Shown: piece by piece, positions 24,813 to 36,638 of the stretch
How positions within the stretch are numbered: the stretch's first letter is position 1
Layout: each line of letters starts with the position of its first letter
NCBI GenBank assembly: GCA_017591395.1
Contig: WEDG01000731.1
Span: 210,438 to 274,437 of the forward strand
Length of the DNA stretch: 64,000 nucleotides
Reading direction: 5' to 3'
Source of the DNA: Schistocephalus solidus
Taxonomy: Eukaryota; Platyhelminthes; Cestoda; Diphyllobothriidea; Diphyllobothriidae
Translations under genes and position numbers: made by a program
Notes under the pieces: model-generated
Seen by the model: the letters and a program-made list of their open reading frames with translations, nothing else
Database searches by the model: none
What the model was told of the DNA's origin: nothing

Positions 24813-26246
24813 AATTTTATCATTAAGAGCGAATTGGTGAAATTCCTAGAGACTCATAATTTGTTATCAAGCTGTCAACACGGGTTCAGAAAAGGAAGAT
24901 CATGCACAACGAATTTGCTGTATTCGATCCAGAGGTGGACCCAAGCACTTGAAGATAGACACGCGGTTCACATAGCCTTCATTGACTTTCAAAAGGCCTT
25001 CGATACTGTGCCACACGAGAGACTGCTTTACAAGCTAGAAAGAATTGGAATCAGAGGTAACCTCCTCAAGTGGATCGAAAACTTCCTCGTGGGTCGGCGC
25101 CAGGTTGTGTGCATCGGCCAAGAGAGGTCAAGGTCTGCTGCGGTCGAGAGTGGGGTTCCTCAGGGTTCAGTACTAGGGCCAATACTGTTTTTAATATACG
25201 TGAACGATTGTGTCAGGAATCTCGACTGTGAAGCAGCAATGTTTGCCGACGACATTAAAAATCTGGAATGTAATCCAGAGCCCTGCTGACGAAGATAAAC
25301 TGCAGATCAACCTAACTCGGTTGGAGGAGTGGTCGAATCATTGGCTTTTGCGGTTCAACGTCGATAAGTGTACAATACTTCGCTTAGGCAACCCGTCTGG
25401 ATCTGCCGAAAGTAGAAGTTACTTTCTCAACGGTGAAGCCTTAAAAAGACGTGGAAACCCAAAGGACCTTGGTGTGCTGATGACCACCACCTTAAAAACC
25501 ATCGTCTCACTGCTCGAAAGTGGCGAAGAGGGCAATTTCGGTGTTGCATGCCATCAGACGAGCCTTTTTGGATTTCGATGAAGATCTTTTTGCTAAGACC
25601 TTTGGAACATTCATTAGGCCACATTTGGAATATGCTATGCACGCCTGGAAACCCTGGACAGTTCAAGATCAGAACTGCCTCGAAAGAGTTCAAAGGAAAG
25701 CCACCAAAATGGTTAGAAGTCAAAGCTCCTTGCCATATCCAACCCGCCTAATGAATCTTAATCTGTTCCCTTTGAGTTATAGGCAAATGCGTGGTGATCT
25801 CCTGCAGACATTCCGCATTGTGAAGGGATTGGATTGTTGCCTGGAATTCTCGGACTTCTTTGAATTTGCCACCACGACCCATCTCCGAGGTCACCCATTG
25901 AAACTGCGTGTCCAGCAGGCGAGACTGGATGTGCGCAAGTTCTCCTTCTCTGTCAGAGTGGTTAAACCATGGAATGCCCTCCCTGAAGACGTTGTGATGT
26001 CACCATCGCTGGAAAGCTTTAAAAGGAACCTTGACAGTTTTATGTTCCGCAACGAGCCTGAGCGATGAGGAATTTATCTTAACCCTCGAGAGTCGTGCAC
26101 CACTTGTCAAATTTTATGACCGCCTTTTGTACCTTGGCAACCCACACGGTTTCTCTGTATACCGCACTTAATTTTACGTTACAAATAGGGTACTCAAAGG
26201 CCCATGCCTATTTCCCTCAATAAATTGAATTGAATTGAATTGATGA
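24813..26246 (+). mobile_element. CR1-like LINE copy D, 5'-truncated, youngest CR1 here
   Basis: RT starts at LLSSCQHGFRKGRSC and runs through IDFQKAFDTVPHERLL, SGVPQGSVLGPILFLIYVND and AMFADDIK (FADD at 25242-25253). Two frame changes follow, near 25255 and 25540. The C-terminal CR1 region (IRPHLEYAMHAWKPW, RMRGDLL-type box, HLRGHPLKLRVQQ) ends in a stop at 26066-26068. The 3' UTR ends with CCCTCAATAAATTGAATTGAATTGAATTG. 5' truncation is usual for target-primed reverse transcription. Confidence 0.85.
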
Positions 26247-26267
26247 TGGATAGGGAGCCGGGTTTTT

Positions 26268-26350
26268 CAAATCCACCGTTAATTAATAATTTTTAGAAAA
26301 ACAATTGTGAGCTCAAATAGAAGCATGGAAAAAACTCATCTAGTAAAAGT
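26268..26350 (+). repeat. Dispersed unclassified repeat, copy 1
   Basis: TTTTTCAAATCCACCG, a TTTTT-GAAAAACA block, TGAGCTCA, GAAGCA and AAAACTC..CTAGTAAAAGTG are repeated in the same order at 29243-29345. No coding content. Confidence 0.45.
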
Positions 26351-26379
26351 GGGGCAAGATTTCCGGGAGCCCCCGTCGG

Positions 26380-27015
26380 GGAACGCGGTCATTTTCGGTG
26401 ACGATTTGAAGATCTGGAGAGCCATCAGATCTGACGGAGACAGGCACGCACTTAAAGAGTGTCAACTGAATTAGTGGCTGGTCTGCTCGTTGGCTCTTAA
26501 GTTTTTAACTTTGGAAAGTAGGTTGTCCTAAGACTCCGTATAAGAAGGACCAGTGAGGATGATGATTTCCTATGATACCTTCTTGGTGGAAAGCCCCGTT
26601 CAAATTCTGAGCCACAGAAGGACCAAGGTGTTCTTATGACGTTCCGCTTACACTCTCTTCACAGTTTTTAAAGGCAACTAAACGCGTGAGACAAGTATTA
26701 TTTGCGCTCAGACGACGATTTGTGTAGATTGACAAGGAACTGTTCGGAATAACCTATGGGAAATTCGTTCGATTTCATTTGGAGTGTGCCCTACCATTTG
26801 ATGACTTCTTTGGATTTGACTGGGACGGGATATCTGCGGGCTAATCCCTTTAAACTGCAGACGAATTTGGTCCGCATTGACGTTCGTTGGAATGACTTCT
26901 CGCACAGAGTTGTTAGAGCACGGAACGGACTCCCTGATGGAGTGGTCCTTTCAGGAAATTTTGCAACATTACAATGCAAACTAGATCCTAATTTAATCGG
27001 GAGTAGGTACACACC
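26380..27015 (+). mobile_element. CR1-like LINE copy E, decayed 3' fragment
   Basis: Readable RT pieces are VIFGDDLKIW (a GDD variant of FADD) near 26395, LFALRRRFV near 26700 and YGKFVRFHLECALPFDDFFGFD near 26755. In the last, the normal LEYA...W segment is fused to the later FFEL/FFGF segment by an internal deletion. Final residues match the HRVVRARN-type C terminus near 26900. Confidence 0.6.
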
Positions 27016-27545
27016 TCTCTATTGCCTTCCCGAAGCAAAAAAGTTCCGTGTGGGTGGAAAAGGTCGTGAAAAGACCACCAATTACCAGACCGAAGTCGAC
27101 CAAGTTATAATTGCAGAGAGGACAGAGGACAGAAAATATGGGAAGATTGATAAAGTATGTTTCGGGCTTATTCTGCCTTCATTCAGCCAATCATAACCCT
27201 GACTACCAGCTGGGACTGGAAAAAAAACAGCCGCTAGAGTACGGCTCAAACAGTTCATACACTGTGTCTAGCAGATGGGTCATAAGCACTTCATCGAACC
27301 GAATTTTATCAGTGCCTAACCACCTGTCAGTGTCTGTCTCTGCAGGTCGGGTATTTATTCAAATAGGAATACACGCACACCGATCTTTTGGCTTCCCGAA
27401 GCCAACAAGCTCCGTATGGATGGCAAAGGTTATGAGCAGGCAACCAATTACCAGGCTGAAGTCGGTCAAGTCATAGTTGCAGAGAGGAGAGACGAGAGAA
27501 AATATGGGTAGATTGATTGGCTGGATGATGGCAGAATAAGCCCGA
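27005..27545 (+). repeat. Pair of direct repeats with a shared coding-like block
   Basis: Units at about 27005-27185 and 27366-27545 share CTTCCCGAAGC, ACCAATTACCAG, CAAGT-ATA-TTGCAGAGAG and GAAAATATGGG. Both keep an open frame reading LPEA, then NYQ, then EV.QVI.AER..RKYG. After this, unit 1 carries GTTTCGGGCTTATTCTGCC, which is the reverse complement of GGCAGAATAAGCCCGAAAC at the end of unit 2, so the tails are inverted. Family unknown. Confidence 0.45.
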
Positions 27546-27639
27546 AACAGACTGTATAAATCCGCCTATATTTTTTGTCGTCTCTTATCTTTGTACATAC
27601 AAATATGCTAAGAAACTACCCTACATATAATGAAAAGTG

Positions 27640-27845
27640 TGTAAGTAGCCGCAATTTGCGCCTGGCTCACGCATGTCGATGACCATACCAATGACAGTGC
27701 CCTGACGGGAACTCAAATAAAACATCTATCTTTCAAAATTTTTCCGATCTACTGTTGTAAATGTTGATTCTATTTCCATTTCTGATATGAATAGGGATCA
27801 CACGGGCGAACGCCTAATTCCCTCAATAAAGTGACTGTAGTAGCT
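27640..27845 (+). mobile_element. Solo 3' end of a CR1 copy of the C2 subfamily
   Basis: GCGCCTGGCTCACGCATGTCGATGACCATACC and CCTAATTCCCTCAATAAAGTGACTGTAG match the 3' UTR of copy C2 (reverse complement of about 22447-22640). A strongly 5'-truncated insertion. Confidence 0.65.
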
Positions 27846-30139
27846 TATCCTTCACCTCTCACCAGTTGGCCAATCGGACCCATTTTTTCCGTGATTGACG
27901 CTGACGGCGCTGCTGATGGGATGGCCCTCTGCCGATGACTAACAGCAGCATGCTGTGCTTTTTTGCATGCATCTACGCCCCAAGTAACATTCAGTGACAA
28001 ATCTCATGTAATATGAATATAAAATCTGAACTACGCTTTAGATTAGTAACGAATAATTAACTAGGATTGTAATATCGATCATTATGCAGCATAATCACCA
28101 GAAATTTCGGTCACTTCAGGATACTGGTTTCCAAATATGCTTCTTTTCGGCAACGTACAAAGTGAACTTGGTAAAAAGTAGTTACGTATTTAAAAGTTAA
28201 AGCAGTTAAGTAGTTAAGCAATTTCAACTTATTTTCTTTGCCCCTAAAACTTCAAATACATGTTAAGGAAAAGATTCTAAAATTTCTTTTATAATAAACA
28301 TGAACTGGAAAAACGCGTATATTTCAAATTTTATAATCAAAGAAAATGTACCCTTACGTATAAAATAGGGCCATTCAATTCCGAAATAAATTTGCGCCCG
28401 AATTTAATTTGCATTTGCATTTTATGATTTACAGTTTAAAAGCCCCGTCGTGAAAACGTTTGAAGCAGCATTGGAAGATGGGGGGAAACTTTTCTTGGAA
28501 AATTTATCGATCGTAGAGGATGCACGTGCATTCTCGAACTAAGCGGACGACATCACTTGCCAGCACACGGTCCCCACCCCCAATAGATGGACTAAATTTA
28601 GATGGGAGATGCTAAAAGTTATTCCGAGTGGGCATTCGTCTTTTGTTTTTTTTATGTGAATTGACATATTCTTAAGAGAAGTCCATCTCACACAAATGCC
28701 CGTGCGTGCGCCCCCCGCTGCATAACATTAACGCGCGGTCCATAGCGTTCCATATTGTCTGAGGAGCAATTGCTCGCATAGGGCCTGATTAGTCCATGCA
28801 CGTGAGAAGTTGCTCTACTTTTATAGAGCCTTTTTCGTTTATTGGATAGGACAGAATATAAGCAAACCTAGCTGGAATACAATGGATATGCTCAATTTTT
28901 CAATGGGAATGACTTTCAGGTTTTTAATATCTTTTCTCATGGCCGACCGTGTTCTGTTTCTCTGCGGTGTTGTTGTTGCGATAAAAGTCAACACATACGG
29001 TTCGTATTATTTCTAATTACCAGACCGGGCTACAACAGTGTTTAACACAATTGATAAATATAGCCACAGTTATTTGCTGCATTAATAAATCAATAAATTT
29101 GTATTTTAAGCGCCCTGGGGCACTATCAAACCAAGTTAAAGCTGAGGTAAAATAATGACTATGCAGACTTTGGTGTTCAGTGTTAGCAGCCAGATTTTTA
29201 AGAGAATTTACAGTCTGTGATTACGGATAATAAGCAGTTTTTCAAATCCACCGGTGATCTATCCTTTTAACGCAATAATTAGCCATTTTTCGAAAAAAAC
29301 ATGAGCTCAGAACGAAGCAGTGAATAAAACTCCTTCAAGGAAAGTGAAGGCAGAGTTCAATGGGCCCCACTTTCAAAAACTGTGCAGGAGAAAAAACTGT
29401 TTCGCAAATTGTATGGGGGAGCAGGGTAGGTTTCTTTTGAGTATGAGTTGAGACAGTAAAAAGGTCCCACCAAATGAGTAGAAGATGCCGAAATAGGGCA
29501 CACAGGGGTGAATGTTCGCATGCTAACGCGGGGGAACGACAGCGGTCGTAAGCCTCGAAATCTAAGTAACCAGGATGAAATGCTGGAGATGGTAACAGGA
29601 GATGGGGACAGGAAATATGGACACGTAGTTTGCAAATGGTCTCAGTGGTCCTTGCTGGGTATCCTGGAGATAGCGCAATCAATCACAGTCCGCTTAGATT
29701 TCAAGTGAAGAGATCAGAGTATGGCTGCCACGATCATCAATGCATGGGAAGCTGCGATCGTGCTGAACGACCAAACTAATAGCAGCCGGGAAAAGCTAAA
29801 AAATACGTAGTCATCGTTTGCAGCTCGCTTAGGGTCGTAATGGGATGACGGTAAAAGCCACGAAGATTCTCGCTACACGGGGAGAGGGACAATAACGGTG
29901 GATTTATCAGCAAATAAAAAAAGAGGGAATTTTAAAATTCTAAGTTGTAATTGAAAAATATAGCAGGCATTGTTTGATCTTAAGTCCCAGGAGGACCCTT
30001 TTAAAAGTCAAGAAGGTGAGTGTTCTGGAATGAAACAGCTAGTAATGACTTTATCCATTCTTATTTAAGATACTTATGTAATTTAAATTTTCATACTGAT
30101 ACCTTAGGCAATGACCTATGTTCTAGAGAAAGATTATTC
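27846..30139. other. Gene-free stretch with one dispersed-repeat copy
   Basis: Only the 29243-29345 repeat (partner of 26268-26350) is recognised. No coding region or RNA gene can be supported. Confidence 0.5.
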
Positions 30140-30620
30140 CACATTAATGCATATTATGATGCAAAAAAGAGTGAGCGTTCAGGCGTAGAGCAAAGAGGCA
30201 GTGAAATAACTATCGAGGAATTACGCGTGGCATAGGACCAATCTGTTGGGGTGAGAGTATCAATACGTGGAAAAGTACGGCTGGATTTAATGTGAAACAG
30301 AAAGCACAGGCCAGCTTCGAGCCTTCGAACCCATAAAAAATTAAGGTTCACTAACTGATATCTCTCAAAATACGAACAGCTGGACCAAGTATGGGGGAAG
30401 AGTCTACGAGAAAACACTCTGAACATTTTCGATTTTGCTGCGGACACGGGCATTCATTAGACCAAAGATGGGGCAGCAATATTCGAGGACAGGTGAACCA
30501 GCATTTGATAATATCCATGGTTGATTTCAGGAAGAAAACTGCTATGTGATATGAACCTACATATCTGAGCAGCCTTTGTAGAGCTTCTACCTGCATGAGC
30601 TGATCGAGTGAGCCTATTTG
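30140..30620 (-). mobile_element. Non-LTR retrotransposon C-terminal relic of a different lineage
   Basis: Minus strand encodes pieces ordered like a LINE post-RT region: LEALQRLLRY, a YCCPIFGLMNARVR-like stretch near 30480, then FSRRLFPHTWSSCSYFERYQ, RRLEAGLCFLFHIK and YATRNSS..LPLCSTPERSLFFA. The layout (RR-L, L-L--RR---L, TRNS...FF) is that of jockey/CR1-type thumbs, but the wording differs from copies A-E. Confidence 0.55.
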
Positions 30621-32039
30621 TATAAGTAAGGCCTAGGTCCTTTATAGTGGAGCATTCGGCAAGTGCGATAAATCTAGAGGGGGCGGATTCGTTCCTTTAG
30701 AATACCATCCTGTAAGAACAGTCGAAAATGTATTAAAAACATGCCATTTGTTTAAGGAGGAAACTTTGCTGACTTAACTACTACAATCCCTGTCGATAGC
30801 CCCATCTTACGGATGGAAGTGGATGGCATTCGAACTTAATATTTTAACCGGAGGCCCAGTCCATCCCAGCCCATTGACAGCAAAAAACGAGAATTTTGTG
30901 CAGAAAAAGCTACGTAAGGAAAACAATTGCTGTATTCTTAATGCAAAACGAAGTGGTAGCATTAGTCGGGTGGGCTAAACACTGCCGACAAATGCCCCAT
31001 TTAGTAAAAAATTGAGTTTGTTGGATGGCAACGTCCGTTAGCATATTAGATACAAAGTTTTATCAACCATTTAAATAGGTTGGGTGGGAAGATCAGCACT
31101 GAATCTACGTACGCGACGCTCTTTGTTTATCTTAATTTCGCGCTGAAGTCAGGTAAAGTAAGTTCATCCATTAGGCCGAATGTCCGCAGTGTCCTCGTTA
31201 GTCTGTATTCAGTGACACACATCGGCCTCCAATCTTGTCTTCTTGATACTTCTCTATGCAAAGTACAATAAGGTCTTCTTTCGTTTTGGGAATTTCAATC
31301 TCTTTAACCAGATATTTGAAAAGTATGAACCATCTGACGCGTCTTGTACATTACTCAATTTCATGTCATTAGATTGGCGGTTTCTCCTCTTTTACTATCT
31401 TTCGGTGCGCAGCTTAGATTTTCAGCTGCCGACGTCTGTCTTTTCTTAACGCGTTGATTTCTTCTGTCAGCGCTGTTCCTCATTTATGGTACTATGAATT
31501 GCCGCGCATCGGTCTGCCGGCTTCACTGCCCATAACATTCACTTTGCAAATTTCTACTAGTCCTTGCAGTAATTTTCAATAACTGGAAAAAAATGATCTT
31601 CTATCCCAGATTTTGCGGCTTTTAACTTGAGCTTGTAAAATCAGACTCCTCATCTTTGGCATCCGTGTGTCGGAAAATGGAAAAGTGTGATTGCCAGATG
31701 CCGTCCAGGAAGACTGTCAAGTGACGGAATTCTTTGTCATCATCTGTTACCACACCTGTCTGCATTGTCACATGCACTTCAATAACTTTCTTAACTTAAT
31801 GGATTTGGCGAAAATATATGTAATCATAAGTTGTTAATCTATACAACAATTGAAAGGTAAATGTGTTTTATTAAATGAAATAGTTCCGCGCAGGAGGGCT
31901 TTTTAACTATCTTCGCAATAGTAATGTTTTTCTCAGGGTTCCAGTCGCTTTGTCATTGCCCAGAGTATGCACGCGACTGCTTCATTACAACACCAAGCTT
32001 CTGGGTAGCTTCATTTTTGATGCGTTACGTCGTTCATAG
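30621..32039. other. No recognised gene; may contain 5' exon(s) of PDHX
   Basis: No domain or repeat was assigned. The exon carrying the mitochondrial targeting peptide must lie upstream of 32040, here or further left. I could not identify it: a short exon ending one base into a codon would be needed. Confidence 0.4.
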
Positions 32040-32218
32040 CGCCCATAAGAGTCGGTATGCCTTCGTTGTCACCTACAATGGAGAGCGGTACGATCGTAAA
32101 ATGGCACAAAAAAGAAGGGGATGAAATTGCGTCCGGCGACGTCCTGTGTGACGTGCAGACCGACAAGGCCGTTGTTAGTATGGAAACGGAAGAGGAAGGC
32201 GTTATGGCGAAGATTATT
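32040..32218 (+). CDS. PDHX: PDH E3-binding protein (component X), lipoyl-domain exon
   Basis: First recognised exon of a mitochondrial pyruvate dehydrogenase complex subunit. After a CATAG acceptor the frame reads PIRVGMPSLSPTM, aligning with the lipoyl-domain start of PDHX/DLAT, then IVKWHKKEGDEI and TDKAVVS. The lipoylated Lys is the AAG at 32165-32167. The exon ends in phase 0 before GTACGT. An in-frame stop at 32018 lies outside the exon, so an upstream exon must supply the start and targeting sequence. The wording (WHKKEG, GDVLCDVQTDKAVVS) is closer to PDHX than to the two DLAT lipoyl domains. PDHX tethers dihydrolipoamide dehydrogenase (E3) to the complex core. Confidence 0.85.
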
Positions 32219-32413
32219 GTACGTTATGTCAGCATGCTTTGTGCGTCTTAACTCTTCATACTGCTTAACGAATGCCTCATATACGTAGACGAGTAATTCG
32301 TTAGAGTTTTACCTCAAAGATCATCTTCCCGCGCAGCTTAAACCTTATCGTAGAATAGGATCATGCTACCGAGCCCTACAAGCATCATTATTACGACTGT
32401 TTATTCATCTTAG

Positions 32414-32733
32414 AAAGAGGTTGGCACTACAAATATTGTCCAAGAGACTATTGCCATTATTGCAACGGCTGACGAAGATTGGAAGGAAGTAGCTGCTAAT
32501 GCTGACGCCTTCCTTGCCTCTTTGGGGGGAGCTGCGTCTCCAACCGCTGCTGCTTCTCCAACCGTTTCTGCCCCTCCAACCGCTGCTGCGCCGTCGGAAC
32601 CACCACCCGTAAAACCTTCTGAAGGCAAACAGCTTCCTTTAGGGCCAGCCGTGCGGCTCCTTCTCTCTTCTTTTGGCCTTACAGCCGACCAGATACCGGG
32701 GACCGGCCCACACGGTGGTCAAGTTTTGAAGGG
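32414..32733 (+). CDS. PDHX: PDH E3-binding protein, lipoyl end, linker and E3-binding domain start
   Basis: Begins after TTAG at 32411-32413, phase 0, with KEVGTTNI..ETIAIIATADEDWKEV completing the lipoyl domain. Next is an Ala/Pro/Ser/Thr linker of the mobile type found in E2-class proteins. The peripheral-subunit-binding domain follows (PLGPAVRLLLSSFGLT, IPGTGPHGGQVLKG). It ends two bases into a Gly codon before GTAAGC at 32734. The intron before it is 195 bases. Downstream, the frame is completed only by an exon 3 copy starting C-GAT-GTG (KGDVL). Confidence 0.9.
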
Positions 32734-33284
32734 GTAAGCCTTGCTCGAACTGCTAACGTTGCTGCATCCACAAAACATGTAGCCCAGAAATCTAAACAAA
32801 TACCGATTTAAAATAGTCATGTATCATTATTTAGTATGCCTATGGGACTGTGGTTAGTATAAGTGAAAATTTCTGCAGTTATGACCACGTTGAACCACGT
32901 CTCGTTTTGAGGCGGGCCAGTGTGACCTTTCCAGCTAGGGCAGCTGTAGCTTGAGCATTCTTATTCTATAAATTGCCTCCTTACTGAATTGATAATAAAA
33001 AACCGGACTGGGGTTCGTCTAAACTCCAATCACCAGCCTTCTTTTCTCTGGGCTTCCGTCTGCGTCTTTAGTTGGCCAAACTGGGGTTCACTCGAGATGA
33101 AATACTGCCCAAATTCGCTTCCAGCTGGTACAAAACACGATCGACCAGTCGGTGAGTAAGGAGAGCGCATTTGATACGTCTACTTGATTTAATAAATACT
33201 TTTGCTTCGCCCCTCCCTTGCACTCAGTTCTAATCCGCGGCTTCACTGCGTAGCGGCCGCATGCCAGTAATTTCACAATGAAAG

Positions 33285-34275
33285 AGCGCTGGTACTTACT
33301 TGTACTTGTTACGGCTGCGATCCTGCATGATCTAGCCGGCCTCGGTTATGTCACGGATTTTGCTCCTCCACGCGTGAAGATCCGTGGCAGCTGCCCTGGA
33401 CAGTTCAATCCATTCTCTTCGCCAACGATGGACGTCGAATACCGAAGGTCCAAGAACAACTTCCATGTCCTGACGAACTATATCGAGCCAGGTTTTGAGC
33501 TGATCCCCTCCTCGACGTCTACATTTGGTTAGTTGGGTCGGTTCATGGGCAGTAACACTGAGCTCGTAAGGTGGGCAACGAAGAACGTGCCCGAACCACC
33601 TCAGTCGTCGATCTTGGATGGCTTGGGATATCCTTGCGTTGTTTGCGCATCGAGTGCAGACTGTCTCATTTGAGACGAAGTCTGTGTACTTCACTCGGAG
33701 GATGGTCCTCAAGCAGTGTGGTCAAATGCCTCCAGTTTTCGCTCATTTTCCACGCGTGTAGCCCAGCATTCAAAGCCATAGGGAAGGACACACCGGAAAG
33801 ACGCACAGTATATGCGAATCTTTGTGGCGATAGAAATGTCGCGTCGGGTCCATAGGCCCTTTCTAAGGTTTGAGAAAACCCGATTGGCAGCATCGATTCG
33901 AGAGACAATGTCAGCCTTACTCTGTCCATTCGGCAGCTACCTCGCCCCTAAGGTATTTAAAACTGTCCACCTCTTCAAATTGACAGCCATCAACCTCGAG
34001 GGGTGCTTTCTCCTGGGCAAGGATGCAGCTTGAAAAAACGTTGGTCTTCCCCGCGTTTATGGACAAGCCGATTTAGCGACTTCATTCACCCGGGGCACCA
34101 TAGACTGCATATCACCAAAGTTTGAAGCTAGTAAGGCGATATCATCTGCGTATTCTTGGTCAGTCAGCCGGCGTCCAGGTGCAAGCTCAACACCGTCCTC
34201 TTCATGCAGGGCCTTCCCAAGCATCCAGTCGATAGAGCTGGTGCAAGAAGGCCGTGGCTGTGCTGTTTTACTATA
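33285..34275 (-). mobile_element. RTE-like LINE, RT and C-terminal fragment, inside PDHX intron 2
   Basis: Minus strand: LGKALHEEDGVELAPGRRL, TDQEYADDIALLASNF (catalytic YADD near 34140), then FKYLGARLLPNG, RVFSNLRKGLWTRRDI, LPYGFECWA and RRLRWFGHVLRCP-type wording to the stop near 33330. This is the layout of RTE-clade endonuclease-reverse transcriptases (SR2-like in schistosomes). Several frame changes are present. Its 5' end is lost at about 34275. The left boundary of the 2.46-kb tandem array lies inside it at 34180. Confidence 0.8.
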
Positions 34276-36339
34276 GGTTCTCGTCAATGAAAATGTGAAT
34301 GAAAAGACACATGTTGTGTCTAAATGTCCTGTTGCGGTACATTAAATTGAGGAGTGCTTGACAGGTCCGTTGGGGCTCTGAATTACGAGGAATTAGCTGG
34401 TGGTCGAGCAGGCCTATGTCTGAGCTGTGGGCCGGCAGAAACTGTGCCCACATCGATGAAGTGCCGTCAACTTTGTGTTGATGTGCTGCACATATGCCAG
34501 TGCGATGACACTGTGGGGAATCCAGTTTCCACATAGGCGCCCGTGACCGAATGGTTCTGAATGTCCTGGATAGTGTGAACAAGTAATTCGTGCGCGACTT
34601 GGTCTGCCGTAACTTCTCCATTCGCGCTCCGAACGTTTTTGCAGGTTGACACTGGCCTATTTAATTGAATATGCGATCGCACTGGGACGGTTGGGTGGTG
34701 GCAGGGCTTTTGTCTCAGTCCGTCCCCGAAATTCTCAGGGTAATGTGAACTCAATCATAAGGTTTGTGTTTACTTCGTTGGTCCACGACACTTGTGCCTT
34801 GTGGCCATCACTCTATGTTTATCTCTACTATTTGGTTGATCTCGAATATGCTTGCTGTAGTTTTTCCGTCATTTTGTCGTGCCTACCTTTGCGCGAGGGC
34901 TTTCCAGGTTTCCGGGTTTATATACGGTGCTTGAGATTGGTCTTCCGTACTTTGCTCTCTCTCTATCTTGTGCCCATCATATCATTAGGACTGAAAACGT
35001 GTACTTGTAGCGCACATACGCTGGTCGCTCCAGCATCTCAATTTTCGTGGTGCTCCGTCTGCTTTTTGCAAGTGAACGCTTTTCACAGCGTTAATTGTTG
35101 TCGCTCGAAGTTGGTAGGTCCTTTAAGATCAGGTACACGCGTTTTCTCTGTATAAACGTGCAGAAAATGCGCTGTTATGTACCCCACCCCGGACATTTGC
35201 TAGGTTCTCTTAAGTGTATTCAAATGGATTACTTCCGTTCGTTTTGTGCACCAATATTTTATTGAAGCATGGCTGTCCACTCGTGTTAGGTAGAAGCACT
35301 TTGTGCCTACGGCGAGTCCTCAAGTCCTGCCATGCCTCAATATGCAATCTTCGCAATTTTTTTGTGTCCCGGGTATCCTATCCGACAATAGAATCGTCCC
35401 CACGAGCGCAAAAGAGTAGCATTATTCACCCAGCCGTCTTACTGCATCCTCTTCCTCTCCCCGATTGTCAAATAAGTGTGCGCCCCTCTGAATGAATCTT
35501 CAACTACTGTGTACACTAAAAGCTGCTGACACATGGATTATAGAAACCCGAGTGTAAGTCCGGGGTCTTTACCGGAACCATCACTACATTTGCCTGAGTT
35601 GTTTGACACATGCGGAATTCTATGACTAGAAACAGTGCTAAACTAGTAACCTTTTTAGTGTCGGGCATTTTGCATTTTTGGCTAGGGACCGGATCACACC
35701 ACCTAGTAGTGATTTAAGGCAAGCAGCTGAACACCGGTTAATAAGATTGCTGTTGGTCACTTTTTGACGCAGGCTCCCATCCTCATTGTTTGTGCTCGGG
35801 AAGTCAGGTTCATGACATGCTCTTCCCTCTCCCAAGTAATGAATGTGGAGCTATCAAACGTATCAGCTCCAGGTGACCCTAGTAGACTAACACTTAGACC
35901 TATTCTGGAGTGATCTAGGGTTCACAGTGCGGTCAATAGCAGTGAATGGTAGTTTCTTCTAGTAGAATTGAGACAGCCTACAAGACCTGTCCTTTCCTTG
36001 TTCGTGCTCCTCGAGTTTGTGTCTTTTTAAGTCTCGGTATGTCTATTTCATCCGATGAGCCATGCTTAAAGGGACTCCGCCTCGACCTAAAAACACACTT
36101 TTATTATTACTGTGCTGTGTGAAAATGATCACACCTTCCTCAAGTCCGGTCCTTCACCTGATCTCCCCGGGCTGGATAAATTTCACAGTTGGAATCATTA
36201 TCAGTGCTTCTTTAAAACTTTTATACTATGTGCGCTTTCACTTGCTTGACGGCAGCACGTGCTCGCAATGCTTTTTTTTCTGATCACCGCCTCAGTAGCC
36301 TGACTGCAACTGTTCTCTGTCCCTTACTCCCCACTCCAG

Positions 36340-36638
36340 CGATGGTGCTTAACTACGTTGCGAGCAAGGGCCTTCAAAAATTGCCACCGAGCCAGCCGGC
36401 AGCTGCTCCTGTAGCATCCCAACCGTCACCCGCCGTTCAGGCTGGTGCCGGATTCGTGGACGTTCCAGTTAGCAGTATGCGTGCTACGATTGCGAAACGC
36501 CTTTCCGAATCTAAAGGCAACCATACCGCACACCTACACGCGCACTAAGGTGCGTGTTGATCGCCTTTTGCCCTTCAGGAGGCTATTAACAAGGTCGCTG
36601 CCCCCAATAAGATCTCCGTTAATGACCTGATCGTAAAG
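36340..36638 (+). pseudogene. Duplicate of PDHX exon 3, unit 1 (frame broken)
   Basis: Acceptor CTCCAG then C-GAT-GGT-GCT-TAA. An extra G puts a stop in the fourth codon. Further one-base differences are AAAGG for AAGG near 36513 and CTTTTG for CTTTTTG near 36568. The last 21 bases of the true exon and its donor are absent, replaced by GTGCAAGC from the next unit. Confidence 0.8.

Noticed and set aside
31080..31450. Minus-strand coding-like stretch (for example YLVKEIEIPKTKEDLIV)
   Set aside because: Suggestive wording but no identified family, with frame breaks and no splice sites. Not enough to call.
34300..36000. Repeated 60-170 codon frames inside the 2.46-kb units as a gene family
   Set aside because: They recur only because the unit is tandemly repeated. 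Their lengths change with one-base indels and no domain is recognisable.
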